In this document: one piece after another, positions 23,201-38,200 of the stretch
Layout: each line of letters opens with the position of its first letter
Numbering within the stretch: position 1 is the stretch's first letter
Assembly (NCBI GenBank): GCA_963281255.1
Contig: OY725488.1
Span: 12,063,524 to 12,127,523 of the forward strand
DNA length: 64,000 bases
Direction of reading: 5' to 3'
Origin: Aphrocallistes beatrix
Lineage: Eukaryota; Porifera; Hexactinellida; Sceptrulophora; Aphrocallistidae
Notes under the pieces: model-generated
The model's input: only the letters and a program-made list of their open reading frames with translations
What the model was told of the DNA's origin: nothing
Databases searched by the model: none
Translations under genes and position numbers: made by a program

Positions 23201-26200
23201 TAACGGAGGGTTTAAGTAATATTTGGTAATGTTTTAAATGTTAAGTAATTAAGTAATTAGTACGAAAGTTATATAAGCATTCATTTGAATTCCAATGCTG
23301 GCACTAGTTTAATTAAAAATTAGATGCGTATATATCAACTGATATTAGTCTGAATTATATCTTAACGTAAAGTATATTAATAAAAAAATTTTATAATTAT
23401 AATTATTAGAGGGTCATTCGATAAGTTTTGAGCCTGGAGTAGTTGCTTCCATTTGATTGTGTTGAAAATTGCTAGGATTATTGATCTACCTATTATTACT
23501 TATATCTTTGGCTTTTAAGTTAGATTGGACGAGTTTCTAAAATATTATGCCACATATAATGGAGTATCCTTGTCAGGGTTGCCGTGGGAATGGAATTTCA
23601 ATACCCATTCTCATCCCATTCCCACAGAAAAACCCACAGAAAAACCCACAGAAACCCACAGAACTCACATGTGGGAATACCCATAGGCTTAAAGTCATTC
23701 CCATTCCCACGGCAACCCTGGTCCTTGTGGACTCCGACGCATTTGCAAACCATTTCCAATGGAATTTTATACAACACTTGTGGTTGTGTTTTTATGGATG
23801 CTAATACAAAATATCTTAGACAATTTCTTCATTACAAAATCAAACTCAAAGTCAAAGATAATAATAGGTAGGTGAATAATCCTAGAAATTTTCAACAAAA
23901 TCAATCGGAAGCAACTACTCCTAGGCTCAAAACATATTGAGTGACCCTTGTAAATGTATACAAACATGTTATTTATTTCGTTTATTAAAATACGTTCAGA
24001 TATTATTCGGAAAAATCGGTTGGCATATATCCAACCTTTGAACTAATGCCAAAACCAAAATGAGCAACATAAATTCGAACTAATGCCAGCATATAGATTC
24101 GAACTAATGCAGCGTCCTCTATAAGGGCTATTCTACAGTTGACTTATCATGGACAACGATATTAAGGTTCCAACGGTAAAATTCTTAATTTTAACTATGT
24201 ACATATACTAATGATATTTTAGTGTACAATAAGCACCAAAAGATACATCATACGAAGGAACTTCATCAGACCAATGCCTAATGCTGCGGATATCAATGGT
24301 CCTGATTGTCCAATGGATATTATAATAGAATTGATCGGAATTCCATACATTAGCTTGGTGTCCATGTTTAAAAATTGTGTCAACATTTTGGTGGAGTTTG
24401 AGTTACTAAAAGTACTTGGTATCTCGGCTAAACTATACCCAAATACAAATAATGACGTGGAACCAAACTCAGTGATGTTGATTATTAGTAGAAATATGTA
24501 TTTAATGAACTCCGATTTGTGATGGAAGGCTTTTTCTGAAAGATTTCCGAATAGATCTGATTTTGCCATTTCAACGCAATGATGGTATGAGCGGGTAAAC
24601 TGTACTATCTTTTTCACGAAATATACATTCCAGATAATAGATACAAACGCACAGACCACAGTAAGCGGTAAAGCTATCGCGTTGCAAAAGAATTCATCTA
24701 TATATATGAATAATGAAACATTCTATTTGTATTTGGATAGGGATTTGTTTAATTAAGAACAGGATTACATAGTTCTTATAGTCAATAAATTGCTTATGGT
24801 CCAAATCTGATCTGCTATTTCGTTAAAAATGGAAAGTAATATGGCTTTATCCTCATTCATAAAACAAATGATTACAGTAAATAAATGCACAATATTCGAT
24901 ATTTGGACGCTAAGCAATGATAATACGTTTGAAAACCAATTTCAAAGTCATTTAGGGTAAATTTTGGGTACAGAGTTAAGTATTTGATTTGGGACAAGAT
25001 TTACTCAATTTTGTAGCTCGCATCATATGTAGAGGTGATGTAATTGAGTCATCACGCGTATATCCCGATTTTAGATTTTGATGACTCATCATGGCAGTAT
25101 CATAATGGAACTAACATCATATTGCATAGCGCAGCTTCTCTAGCCATCTGTGTCCCATGAACTAAATTTATGTGGCCATAGGTGGTAATCAAAATTTTTT
25201 AAAATCGAGAATTAGTATTGCAACTCTCATATTAGCAACAAATTTAGGTACATATTTCGAAGATTATTTGTTCATTCTGAAGGTATGGCAGGTGCTCAAT
25301 TTAAAACTGGTTAGAAATCCTTTTCCTATGAACTTGAAACTATCCTATTTGGGCTATAAGATGAGCTTATTGATGTTATCAAAGACTTAACATTATTTCG
25401 AAAAGGAAGACCTGGTAAGCGCGTGGTGTAGTATTCCTTCTTCAGACCCATCAACCTGGAAGTATGTGTTGAAAATGTTATTGATGTTCCCAACACGTTT
25501 CTGCAATTAAGCCACGATTTTCACATTTCAGCGATGTACAATGCCAATGCTCGCATGTAATTTCTCAATATTTTCTATAAAACATCGTATACATTCTTGA
25601 TTATTACCAGTACTACAGGGTGGGCCATAAGTTCTGTCACAAGCTTTATTTGGTATAAAATTTCTTATACTCAAACTATATTAGTTATTATTGTCTTCAG
25701 AGATTGTAATTCGAATACTTTCAATGATTTAAAAAGATTTTTCGAGTCTGAGACCTAGAACTGTTTTGTACGGTGAGTTTGGTGAATAAAAAATGTGCCC
25801 TGGTTCGCAGCGAAAATGGCGAATCAGGTCTCGCTGCTTCTGTATAAATTGTCTACATAATCGATGTTCCATGACGATTTAACACCAGATACCTTTCATT
25901 CACCATAGAAATATTTCACGAATCTACTGAATTCATTTTCAGACATAAGAAAAAGTTATTCATTCGCAGTTCAAATTAGGTATATTTTGCAAAATTCCCT
26001 AAAATAGCATTAAGACCAAAAATGCTACACAGTATACCCTCTCACGAAAGATAATTCAATTTTCACACTTAATTGAACACTATTTCAAACCTAAAATGCC
26101 ACCTTTGGCACTCTATCCAATTTTAGGTCTTAATCCTACTTCGAAAATAATAAAACCACGTAACTCAGTCAGCAAACATTTCAGATAAGGCGACATGCCA

Positions 26201-29200
26201 ATGGACAAAAAAAAGTCTACTTAATTAACAACACACATTTCCACATTCAACTTCATAACGAGATGTCAAAAATATTCCAATGATCCAAGTTCAAAGATCT
26301 GAGAGTGAGTGCCTACAGTCCTTAGATAAAGGAGGTAATTAAACAAATTAACAAGAGAGCCATACAGCGGCCTTTGGGAAAGAATTCTCGCAACAAGACA
26401 AACGAGTCTATAAGGTTCAACCAAATTCTGTAAATGTTTACAAATCGTGGATGCCGACATTAATGTCTCACCTTTATTATTCTTAATTTTAAGAATGTAC
26501 AGACAAAATTTATAGTTTAGTATGCAAAACCTATAATGTGTACAGAGTACAGAGTTTAATATTAACCAAATGTTCACTTAATTAAGAAGCCTCTGAGTCA
26601 GGTTAGGTGTAAACCTAGTTTGCACGTAACCATAGCGATATTTCAGCTGATTGATAAGGAAGCGACCAAAGAACACAGCAGTGCATAACAGGTACTGAGA
26701 TCCAAGCAAAAACAACGCTATTGAATCTAGTAAGAAAAGGACAGAATCCTCTATATCATAAACGTGACGAAACGCTTCAAACTGTTGTTCAGTAACAAGC
26801 ACTGGCTTGTAGTAAGCAGTTCCGTAAAGATGATTGAATAGACACGGACCGTTTTGTAGAGCGATAGTGAGTAGTGCGAAGATATTGTCCAGAAATTCAG
26901 ACAAATTAAAGATTAGAATTGCTAATCCGAAACAGCACATGATGACGAGAAACTGATAACAGCTGATGACTGCTCTTCTGACCAATCTTTCGTTGTTACT
27001 TCTTATTCTCAACTCTACTGACCTCCATCTTAGAGTTCTGTAGAACATCCGAGTGTGCTTAACCCAAATAAGGAAATAGATTAAGCTCAGTATTGGTACA
27101 AGAACAATGTTAATGATCATCAGCTGTGGTACAGATCCCGTAGTGATGAGAAGAACTTCAAGCAGGCACGTGACTACCAGCAGGCGTCTTATGAAACGAA
27201 ATGCAGTAGAACGGATGTTATGGAAGTTTTCATGAAGGAACTTCATCAGACAAATGCCAAATGCTAGAGATATCAATGGTCCTGATTGTCCAATGGATAA
27301 TATGATAGAATTGATCGGATTTCCATACATTAGTTTAGTGTGTAGATTTATAAACTGTGTTAACATTTTTGTGCAGTTTGAATCATCATTGAGTTTGTAA
27401 GCATTTGGTATCTCAGCTAATCTATCCCCCAATAGACCCAAAAACATGGAACCAAACTCAGTGATGTTGATTAGTAGTAGAAATACGTATTTAATGAACT
27501 CCGATTTGTGATGGAAGGCTGCTTCTGAAAGATTTCCGAATGGATCTGTTTTTGACTTTTCAACGTATTGACGGTATGAGCAGATAAACTGTACTATCTT
27601 CCTCACGAAATATACATTCCAGATAATAGACACCAACGCACAGATCACAGTAAGTGGTAAAGCTATCACATATCCGAAGATTATATCTATATGCATGTAA
27701 TGAAACATTTTCCTTATATTTAGATGTGAACTTATTTTATTATTGGTTAAGATTGCCTAGTTCTTATAGTCAATAAATTGCTTACATAAGTCTAAAATTT
27801 GATGTATTATTGCTTTGTTGGATTAATGGGATGTAAGATTTTATTGTTATCATTAAATTATATAGATGATTACAGTAAGGGGAACGCTGAATCTGTCCTA
27901 CGCCTGAGTTCGGAATCTGTCCCACGATTATTTCGAGTTCGGAATCTGTCCTACGACTATTTCGAGTTCGGAATCTGTCCTATGCCTGAGTTCGGAATCT
28001 GTCCTACGATTATTCCGAGTTCGGAATCTGTCCTATGTCTGAGTTCGGGATCTGTCCTACGATTATTCCGAGTTTTCCAGTGCGTTTTGTGGGTTTTTTG
28101 TGTGGGTTTTTCTTTGGGTTTTGGGGGTTTTTATGTGTGGGTTTGTGTGGGTTTTTCTGTGGGTTTTTGTGGGTTTTGTTTGTGTGGGTTTCTGTGAGTT
28201 TTTGTGGGTATTCCCACTGATATCCTGTGGGAATGGGTTTTGAAATTCTATTCCCACGACAACCCTGATAGATTCCGAACTCAGGCGTAGGACAGATTCC
28301 GAACTCGAAATAATCGTAGGACAGATTCCGAACTCAGGCGTAGGACAAATTCCGAACTAGAAATAGTCGTAGGACAGATTCCGAACTCAGGCGTAGGACA
28401 GATTCCGAACAGTTTGGTTGTAGGACAGATTCCGGTAATATCGTTGTACAGAATCAGGCGACTCACAGTAAGGTGAAAGTGCATTATTAGAAATTAAGAT
28501 ACTAAGCAATAGTAATCAAACACGGCAATAATATTCAGGCACGGCAATAATGATATTCTCGAAGTCATTTAAGGTTAATTTTGGTCGCGGATTTTGAACT
28601 AAACTGAATTATGATAAATTCGTGGTTCGAATCACATTTGAGAGGTAATGTTATTGAGCCACTCTACCCTGATTTTAGATTTTGCTGATTCATCATGACC
28701 TCGTCATAATGCAATGAGGATAATATTGTAGAGTAATCCATACTGAACATTTTATCAGTAAATCTCTCATTTTTCTTATCCCCACCATTCGTAAGATAGG
28801 AACATTTCAGGAAAAAGTGGATCTATATTCTTTTGCTGTGTCACAATGATCATGCTCAAAATCATCATGACGATGTTGATAGCATCATTTTGTAGAGACA
28901 CCCATAATGTTCCTTTGGTATTAATATGGACTTGATCCATGTTTAGGTAATGTATAAGTAACGTATAAGTAATGTATAAGTAACGTATAAGTAATGTATA
29001 AGTAATGTATAAGTAACGTATAAGTAATGTATAAGTAAGGTTGAAGAAATGTTGAAGTAATGTCTAAGTAATCTTTAGTAATGTTTTAAATGTTAAGTAA
29101 TTAAAACCCCTGGATGGCTTGGGTTTTTTCTATTTATAGTAAATACGTTGAATTTGTATGGCTTCCACGCCCAAAATGGCTTAAGTCGGAAATGACAAGA

Positions 29201-32200
29201 CACATTCCAGGGGTAACGGAGGGTTTAAGTAATGTTAAAGTACGAAAGTTATATAAGCATTCGTTTAAATAATTCCGATGCTGGTGCTAGTTTAATTAAG
29301 AATTAGATGCGTATATGTCAACTGATATTAGTCTGAATTATATCTTAACGTATATTAATAAAAAAATTTTATAATTATAATTATTACGAGGGTCATTCGA
29401 TAAGTTTTGAGCCTGGAGTAGTTGCTTCCATTTGATTGTGTTGAAAATTCCTAGGATTATTCATCTACCTATTATTACTTATATCTTTGGCTTTAAGTTA
29501 GATTGGACTAAGTTTCTAAAATATTATGCCACATATAATGGAGTGTCCTTGTGGACTCCGACACATTTGCAAGCCATTTCCTATGGAATTTTTTTTATTC
29601 TCTTTATGGAAAAATGAGTTGGGAACAAATTTTTGATACTTCAATATTATCAATGATGCAATATATTCACAATCCGGGGGGATTCTATGATTATCATAGT
29701 TAAATTTCGTTTGCAAAACTTAAATAAATGTTTTTAGTATTCCAATTCAACACTTGTGGTTGTGTTTTCATAGATGCTAATACAGAGGTTTTCAACCTTT
29801 TTTTACTGTGGACCCCTATATCAATTTTCCTATATTCTGTGAACTCCCTCCTATTAACCGTAATACATAATTTCGAATCCTGTGGACCCCCTGATATCTT
29901 CTGTGGACCACTAAGGGGTCCATGGACCCCAGGTTGGGAACCGCTGTGCTAATACAAAATATCTTAGACAATTTCTTCATTACAATATTTTAGAAACTTT
30001 GTCCGATTGAAATCAAACTCAAAGCCAAAGATAATAATAGGTAGGTGAATAATCCTAGAAATTTTCAACAAAATCAAACGGAAGCAACTACTCCAGGCTC
30101 AAAACATATTGAGTGACCCTCATAAATGTATACAAACATGTTATTTATTTCGTATATTAAAATACGGTAAAATTCTTAATTTTAACTATGTACATATACT
30201 AATTATATTTTAGTGTACAATAAGTACCAAAAGATACATCATACAGAGTTTAATATTAATCAAATGTTCACTTAATTAAGAAGCCTCTGAGTCAGATTAG
30301 GTGTAAACCTAGTTTGTACGTAGCCATAGCGGTATTTCAGTTGATTGATAAGGATGCGACCAAAGAACATAGCAGTGCACAACAGGTACTGAGATCCAAG
30401 TAAATACACTGCAATTGATTCAAGAATGAAAATGGCAGACTCCTTAATGTCATATGCGAGTTTAAACGCTTCAAACTGTTGTTCAGTAACAAGCACTGGC
30501 TTGTAGTAAGCAATTCCGTAAAGATGATTGAATAGACACGGACCGTTTTGTAGAGCGATAGTGAGGAATGTGAAAAGCCCGGCAAGAGATTCACACAAAT
30601 TTAAGCACAAAATCGCAAATCCAATACAGCACATAAGGACGAGAAACTGATAACAGCTGATGACTGCTCTTCTGACCAATCTTTCGTTGTTACTTCTAAT
30701 TCTCAACTCTACTGACCTCCATCTTAGAGTTCTGTAGAACATTTGAGTCTGCTTAACCCAAATAAGGAAATAGATGAAGCTCAGTATTGGTACAAGAACA
30801 ATGTTAATGATCATCAGCTGTGGTACAGATCCCGTAGTGATGAGAAGAACTTCAAGCAGGCACGTGACTACCAGCAGTCGTCTTATGGAATGAAATGCAG
30901 TGGAACGGATGTTATGGAAGTTTTCCTGAAGAAACTTCATCAGACAAATGCCAAATGCTAGAGATATCAATGTCCCAGATTGTCCAATGGATAGTATGAT
31001 AGAATTGATCGGATTTCCATACATTAGCTTGGTGTCTATGTTTAAAAATTGAGTCAACATTTTGGTGCAGTTTGAGTCACTAAAATCATTTGATATCTCA
31101 GCTAAACTATATCCTAAAACATATAATGAAACGGAACCAAACTCAGTGATGTTGATTATTAGTAGAAATGCGTATTTAATCAACTCAGATTTGTGATGTA
31201 AGGCTGCTTCTGAAAGATTTCCGAATGGATCTGATTTTGCCTTTTCAACGCAATGACTGTATGAGCGGATATACTCTATTATCTTTCTCACGAAATATAC
31301 ATTCCAGATAATGGACACCAACGCACAGACCACAGTAAGTGGTAAAGCTATCACGTAGCAAAAGAATTCATCTATATATGAGTAATGAAACATTCTATTT
31401 GTATTTGGATGTGAACTTATTTAATTATTGAACAGGATTACATAGTTTTTATAGTCAATAAATTGCTTATGGTCCAAATCTGATTTGTTAGCGCTTTGTT
31501 GAAAAATGGAAATGGAAAGTAACTGTCATTTTAAAAACTATACAAATGATTACAGGTAAGTAAATGCACATTATTCGATATTTGGACGCTAAGCAATGAT
31601 AATAAGTTTGAAAACCAATTCAAAGTCATTTAGGGTAAATTTTGGGTATAGAGTAAAATATTTGATTTAGGACAAGATTTGCTCAATTTTGTAGCTCGCA
31701 TCACATGTAGGAGATTATGCAATTGAGTCATCACGTGTATATCCCGATTTTAGTTTTCGATGACTAATCACGGTATTTCATAATGAAACTAACATCATAT
31801 TGCATAGCACAGCTGCTCTACCTGTTTCTCTACCTACCTGTGGTCCATGAACCTATATTATGTTGATCATGGAGGGTGACTAAAATAATGTTTAATATCA
31901 GAATTTAAAATCATTCAAAACTTCCTTTGAAAATTATTTCTTCATACCCATTAATCGGAAAGTATGTGTTGAAAATGTTATTGATGTTCACAATTATGCA
32001 CGTATTTCTGCAATTAAGCCACGCATTTCACATTTCGTGATGTAAATGTACAACAATCTCGCATTAAAACCTTTTGTTGCCTAGGAATTTTGCTGCGTCA
32101 TTTCCGGTTTAAGCTATTTTTAGAGGTAAGCCATATAAAAACTGGGGTAGTTAATAGAAATAGGATGTACCTCAATGCATCTGAGGTCCTCACTATTTTC

Positions 32201-35200
32201 TACAAACCATCGTATACATTCTTGATTATTACCAGTAATATATTCGAGTAAAATAGTATGCATGTCATAACAATGTATAGTGTGGGACACAGTTTTGTCT
32301 GCGGTACGCTGGTGGGTCACGGTTAGAAAAAGAAAGTTGAGAACCACTGTTGTAGAGCCATCCATATTGAACACTTTATCAGTCATAAGTTTTCTTATCT
32401 CTTACCATTCGTAAAATAAGCACCTTTTCAGCAAAAGATATTTGAATAAAGAAGTCAATTAAACAGTAAATATTTCCAAACGGGTATCTATATTGGATCG
32501 GTATATGGAGTATCGTTGTTCGAGTTCAACCACTTGCTGAATGCAATAGATGCAAAAGCCTGCATGTCTACATGGCATTAAAATCCAAACTGCTGTTCTA
32601 GGGGAGACAACACATAAATCATTTCGGGTAAATGAAAATATTCAAAATGACATTTCAGAACAAATGACGACTTACAAATTCAGACAAATGCTGCGACCCT
32701 AGGAGATCAAGTATAGTTCAATAATCTCCTGCCCCATCCCTAGTCCAAAATCCTAAAGTTACTCTGAGGTTCAATGTATAATAAAGAGTCGTCGGAATAA
32801 GACCTAATTTGTAGTAGGAATACGTAAGAGCTAAAATATTTTCCAAGTAGGAATAAGAGCTAAAACACGCGAAGTAGGATTAAGACAAAGAATGCCACTC
32901 AGTACCCCCCTCACGAATAAAAATCCACTTTGACACTCAATTGAACCTATTTCAAACCTAAAATGCCACCTTTCGCTCTCTTTCCAATTTTAGGTTTTAA
33001 TCCTACTTCGAAAATATTAAAACCACGTAACTCACAGTCAGCAAACATTTGGCAACATGCCAATGGGCAACATGCCAATGGACAAAAAAATAAGTCTACC
33101 TAATTAACAACACACATTTCCACATTCAACTTCATAACGAGATGTCAAAAATATTCCAAGGATCCAAGTTCAAAGATCTGAGAGTGAGCGCTACAGTCCT
33201 TAGATAAAGGAGGCAATGAAATAAATTAACAAGAGAGCCATACAACGGCCTTTGGGAAAGAATTCTCGCAGCGAGACAAATGAGTCTATAAGGTTCAACC
33301 AAATTTCGTAAATGTTTACTCATCGTGGATGCCGACATTAATGTCTCACCTTTATTATTCCTAATTTTAAGAATGTACAGATAAAATTCATAATTTAGTA
33401 TGCAATTCCTACAATAATGACAGAATACAGAGTTTAATATTAATCAAATGTTGTTCACTTAATTAAATAGAAGCTTTTGAGTCAGGTTAGGTGTAAACCT
33501 AGTTTGCACGTATCCATAGCGGTATTTCAGCTGATTGACAAGGATGCGACCAAAGAACACAGCAGTGCACAACAGGTACTGAGAAACAAGTAAAAACACT
33601 GCTAATGATTCAAAAATGAAAGTAACAGAATCGTTAATATCATTAGCGTGTCTAAACGCTTCAATCTGTTGTTCAGTAACAATCACTGGCTTGTAGTAAG
33701 CAATTCCGTAAAGATGATTGAAAAGACAAGGACCGTTTTCTAGAGCAATGGAGAGTAGTGTTAGGATATTGTTCAAAAATTCACACAAATTTAAGCACAG
33801 AATTGCTATTCCGATACAGCACATGACGACGAGAAACTGATAACAGCTGATGACTGCTCTTCTGACCAATCTTTCGTTGTTACTTCTTATTCTCAACTCT
33901 ACTGACCTCCATCTTAGAGTTCTGTAGAACATCCGAGTGTGCTTAACCCAAATAAGGAAATAGACGAAGGTCAGGATTGGTACAAGAACAATGTTAATGA
34001 TCATCAGCTGTGGTACATATCCCGTAGTGATGAGAAGAACTTCAAGCAGGTACGTGACTACCAGCAGGCGTCTTATGGAATGAAATGCAGTGGAACGGAT
34101 GTTATGGAAGTTTTCATGAAGGAACTTCATCAGACAAATGCCAAATGCTAGAGACATCAATACTCCTGATTGTCCAATGGATAGTAGGATAGAATTGATA
34201 GGATTCCCATACATTAGCTTAGTGTGTAGATTCAAAAATGGTGCCAACATTTTGGTGCAGTTGGAGTCACTAGGTATGTAAGCACTTGGTATCTCAGCTA
34301 AGCTAAAGCCTAACAAATACAATGACATGGAACCAAACTCAGTGATGTTGATTATTAGTAGAAATACGTATTTAATGAACTCCGATTTGTGATGTAAGGC
34401 TGCTTCTGAAAGATTTCCGAATGGATCTGATTTTGCCTTTTCAACGCAATGACGGTATGAGCGGATAAACTGTACTATCTTTCTCACGAAATATACATTC
34501 CAGATAATGGACACTAACGCACAGACAACAGTAAGTGGTAAAGCTATCACGTATCCGAAGATTATATCTACATGTAAATGAAACATTTTATTTGTATTTG
34601 GATGTGGACTTTTATTATCGAATAAGATTGCCTAGTTTTTATAGTCAATAAATTGATTAGTCTAAAATCTGATTTGTTATTGATTTGTTGATTTAATGGA
34701 AAGTATTAAGGTTTCATTGTCATTTTAAAACTATACAATTGTAATAGGAAAGTGGAACATATTGTTTGAAATTAGACATTAGGCAATAAAAATAAGTGTT
34801 AAAATCAATTTCTAAATCATTTAGAGTAAAATATTTGATTTGGGGAAAAAGGTTTGGTAAAGTTTGTAGTTCCAATCAGATATGAAGTCATTTTAATTGA
34901 GTCACCACGCGTATACCCCGAATTTTAAATCTGCTGATTCACCATGATGTCAACATAATGAGTTTAACATCATAATGTAGAGACATCCATATTGAACACA
35001 CAACTCTAAGATAGGCACCTTTTCAGCAAAAAAAGTTCCATAATGTCAGTAAACTAATCAGTCAATATTTCAAAACGGTTGTTTATATTGGATGGTCATA
35101 TTGGGCATCGTTGTTCGAGTTCAATCGCTTGCTGACTGCAATGGATGCAAAGGTTCGTATGCATACATGGCATGAAAATCCAAGTTGTTTTCTATGCGAG

Positions 35201-38200
35201 AGGCGGCATACAACACAAAAATCGATAAAAACATTCCAAATTACCATTAGGCCAAATGAAGAAATACAAATTTAGACAAAAGCTGCATTCCCAGGAGATT
35301 ATTTATTAGTTGAATAATCTCCTGCCCCATCCATAGTCCAAAACAAAAAAAAACTAATGGACTCAAAATATGACTTTCTATTTAACAATAATATATTTCC
35401 CAAATTTAACCGGATGACGAGGTATCAAAAATATTTCACAAAGGATTCAAGTTCCATTACACGAGAATGAGCGCCTAGAGTCCTTACGTAAAGTAGTCCA
35501 TTAAACAAACTAACATAGGAGCAATGAAGGAGCCTCTGCGAATGAATTTTTGCCGCGAGGCGAACGAGTATGACTATAAGGTTTTCTATACTAAATTTCA
35601 TAAGTGTTTACTCATCGTGGATGTCGACATTGATATCTCATCTCTATCATCCTTAATTTTGGGTTTATACAGGCACTATTCAGAATTTAGTGTAAGTATG
35701 AACAAACTATTAATGTGCATCATGAAATTCTCAAAAATTAATTAACAACTACATTAATGTACAGAATACAGAGTTCAATATTAATCAAATGTTGTTCACT
35801 CAGATATAAGGCTCTGGGTCAGATTAGGTGTAAACCTAGTTTGCACGTAGCCATAGCGGTATTTCAGTTGATCGATGAGGATGCGACCAAAGAACACAGC
35901 AGTGCACAACAGGTACTGAGATGCAAGTAAAAAAAATGCCATTGATTCAAGGATGAAAGTAGCAGAATCCTTAAAATCAAAAGTGTCTCTTAACGCTTCA
36001 AACTGTTGTTCAGTAACAATCACTGGCTTGTAGTAATCAGTTCCGTAAAGATGATTGAATAGACACGGACCGTTTTGTAGAGCGATAGTGAGTAGTGTGA
36101 AAACCCCGGTTAGAAATTCTAACAAAATTAAGCACAGAATTGCTATTCCGAAACAGCACATGATGACGAGAAACTGATAACAGCTGATGACTGCTCTTCT
36201 GATCAATCTTTCGTTGTTACTTCTAATTCTCAACTCTACTGACCTCCATCTTAGAGTTCTGTAGAACATCCGAGTGTGATTAACCCAAATAAGGAAATAG
36301 ATGAAGCTCAGTATTGGTACAAGAACAATCTTAATGATCATCAGCTGTGGTACAGATCCCGTAGTGATGAGAAGAACTTCAAGCAGGCACGTGACTACCA
36401 GCAGGCGTCTTATGGAATGAAATGCAGTGGAACGGATGTTATGGAAGTTTTCATGAAGGAACTTCATCAGACAAATACCAAATGCTAGAGATATCAATGT
36501 CCCTGATTGTCCAATAGATAGTATGATAGAATTGATAGGATTTTCATACATTAGCTTCATTCGAAGATTAAAAAATTGTATCAACATTTTGGTGCAGTTT
36601 GGGTCACTAAATCTGTAAGCACTTGGTATCTCAGCTAAACTATCCCCCAAAAGAAACAATAACATCGAACCAAACTCAGTGATGTTGATTAGTAGTAGAA
36701 ATATGTATTTAATGAACTCAGATTTGTGATGGAAGGCTTCTTCTGAAAAATTTCCGAATGGATCTGATTTTGCCTTTTCAACACATTGACGGTATGAGCG
36801 GATAAACTGTACTATCTTTCTCACGAAATATACATTCCAGATAATGGACACCAATGTACAGATCACAGTAAATGGTAAAGCTATCACGTATCCGAAGGCA
36901 ACATCTATATGTATGTAATGAAACATTTTCCTTATATTTAGATGTGAACTTATTTTATTATTGGTTATGATTGCCTAGTTCTTATAGTCAATAAATTGCT
37001 TACGTAAGTATAAATTACATGTATTATTGGTTTGTTAGATTAATGAAATGTAAGATTTTATTGTTATCATTAAATTATATAGATGATTTCAGCAAGGTGA
37101 AAGCACATTATTTTAAATTAAGACACTAAGCAATAGTAATCAAACACGGCAATAATGATATTCTCGAAGTCATTTAAGGTTAATTTTGGCCGCATATTTT
37201 GGACTAAACTGAATTATGCTAAAATTAATAGTTCGAGTCACATTTGAGAGGTAATGTAATTGAGCCACTATACCCTGATTTTAGATTTTGCTGATTCATC
37301 ATGACGTCATCATAATGCAATTTGGATAACATTGTAGAGTAATCGTTAAAAAAGGAACATTTTATCAGTAAATTTTTAGATCATACAAAACTCCATTCGG
37401 ACAAATGCAGAACTTACAAAACTTCAATCGGATAAATGCAGAACATACAAAAATCCATTCGGACAAATGTAGAACTTGCAAAAATCCATTCGGACAAATG
37501 CAGAACTTACAAAAATTAGTAAGAAATTCAGACAAATGCAGAACTTACAAAACTCCATTCGGACAAATGCAGAACTTACAAAAATTAGTAAGAAATTCGG
37601 ACAAATCCATGCGCCCCGATTACCTAGTTCTTATAGTCAATAAATTGCTTACAGTCTAAATTGAGGAAACTGCCCGGCGTAGAAAGCTGATTTTTGGGAT
37701 GTGGGAACTTTTTGGCTATGGCTCCAGTAAGTTCTGAGCTCAGAGCAAAATGTTGACTCATCATGGAATTATGACGTCATTGTCACATTTTTAAAAGTTA
37801 AGCAATACAGTTATTCGAGCATAACTCAGTCATTATAGGAGATAGAAGGCTGAAATTTTAATAGAATCTGTATACTAACATACCTCACACATGATGCAAC
37901 TATCACCAAAAAAGGATAACTCATCACTTTGATATGACGTCATCATTACTCATCAAAATTTTTAAAATTGATAAATTTGGTGCTTTTTCGTGCGATATAG
38001 ATTATAACAGTAGGACATACGTATTTAGAGATGTTATCTCCCTTATAATTAACCAATGTGACTCCAGGCGACCGAAGGGAGCCTCCAGCGGACACTTTGT
38101 ATCCGCCAGCCGCGCAGCGCAAGCAAGCGAAGCGCGCTTGTACCCATTAATCGGAAAACATAAATCAATTCGGGTAAATGAAAATATTCAAAATAACAAT

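Noticed and set aside
27799-28220. Phe/Gly/Cys-rich ORFs resembling low-complexity proteins
   Set aside because: Translations of the gagttcggaatctgtcc and gtgggttttt tandem repeats.
37405-37659. ORF of 84 codons with repeating QMQNLQ units
   Set aside because: Product of the minisatellite period being near a multiple of three.
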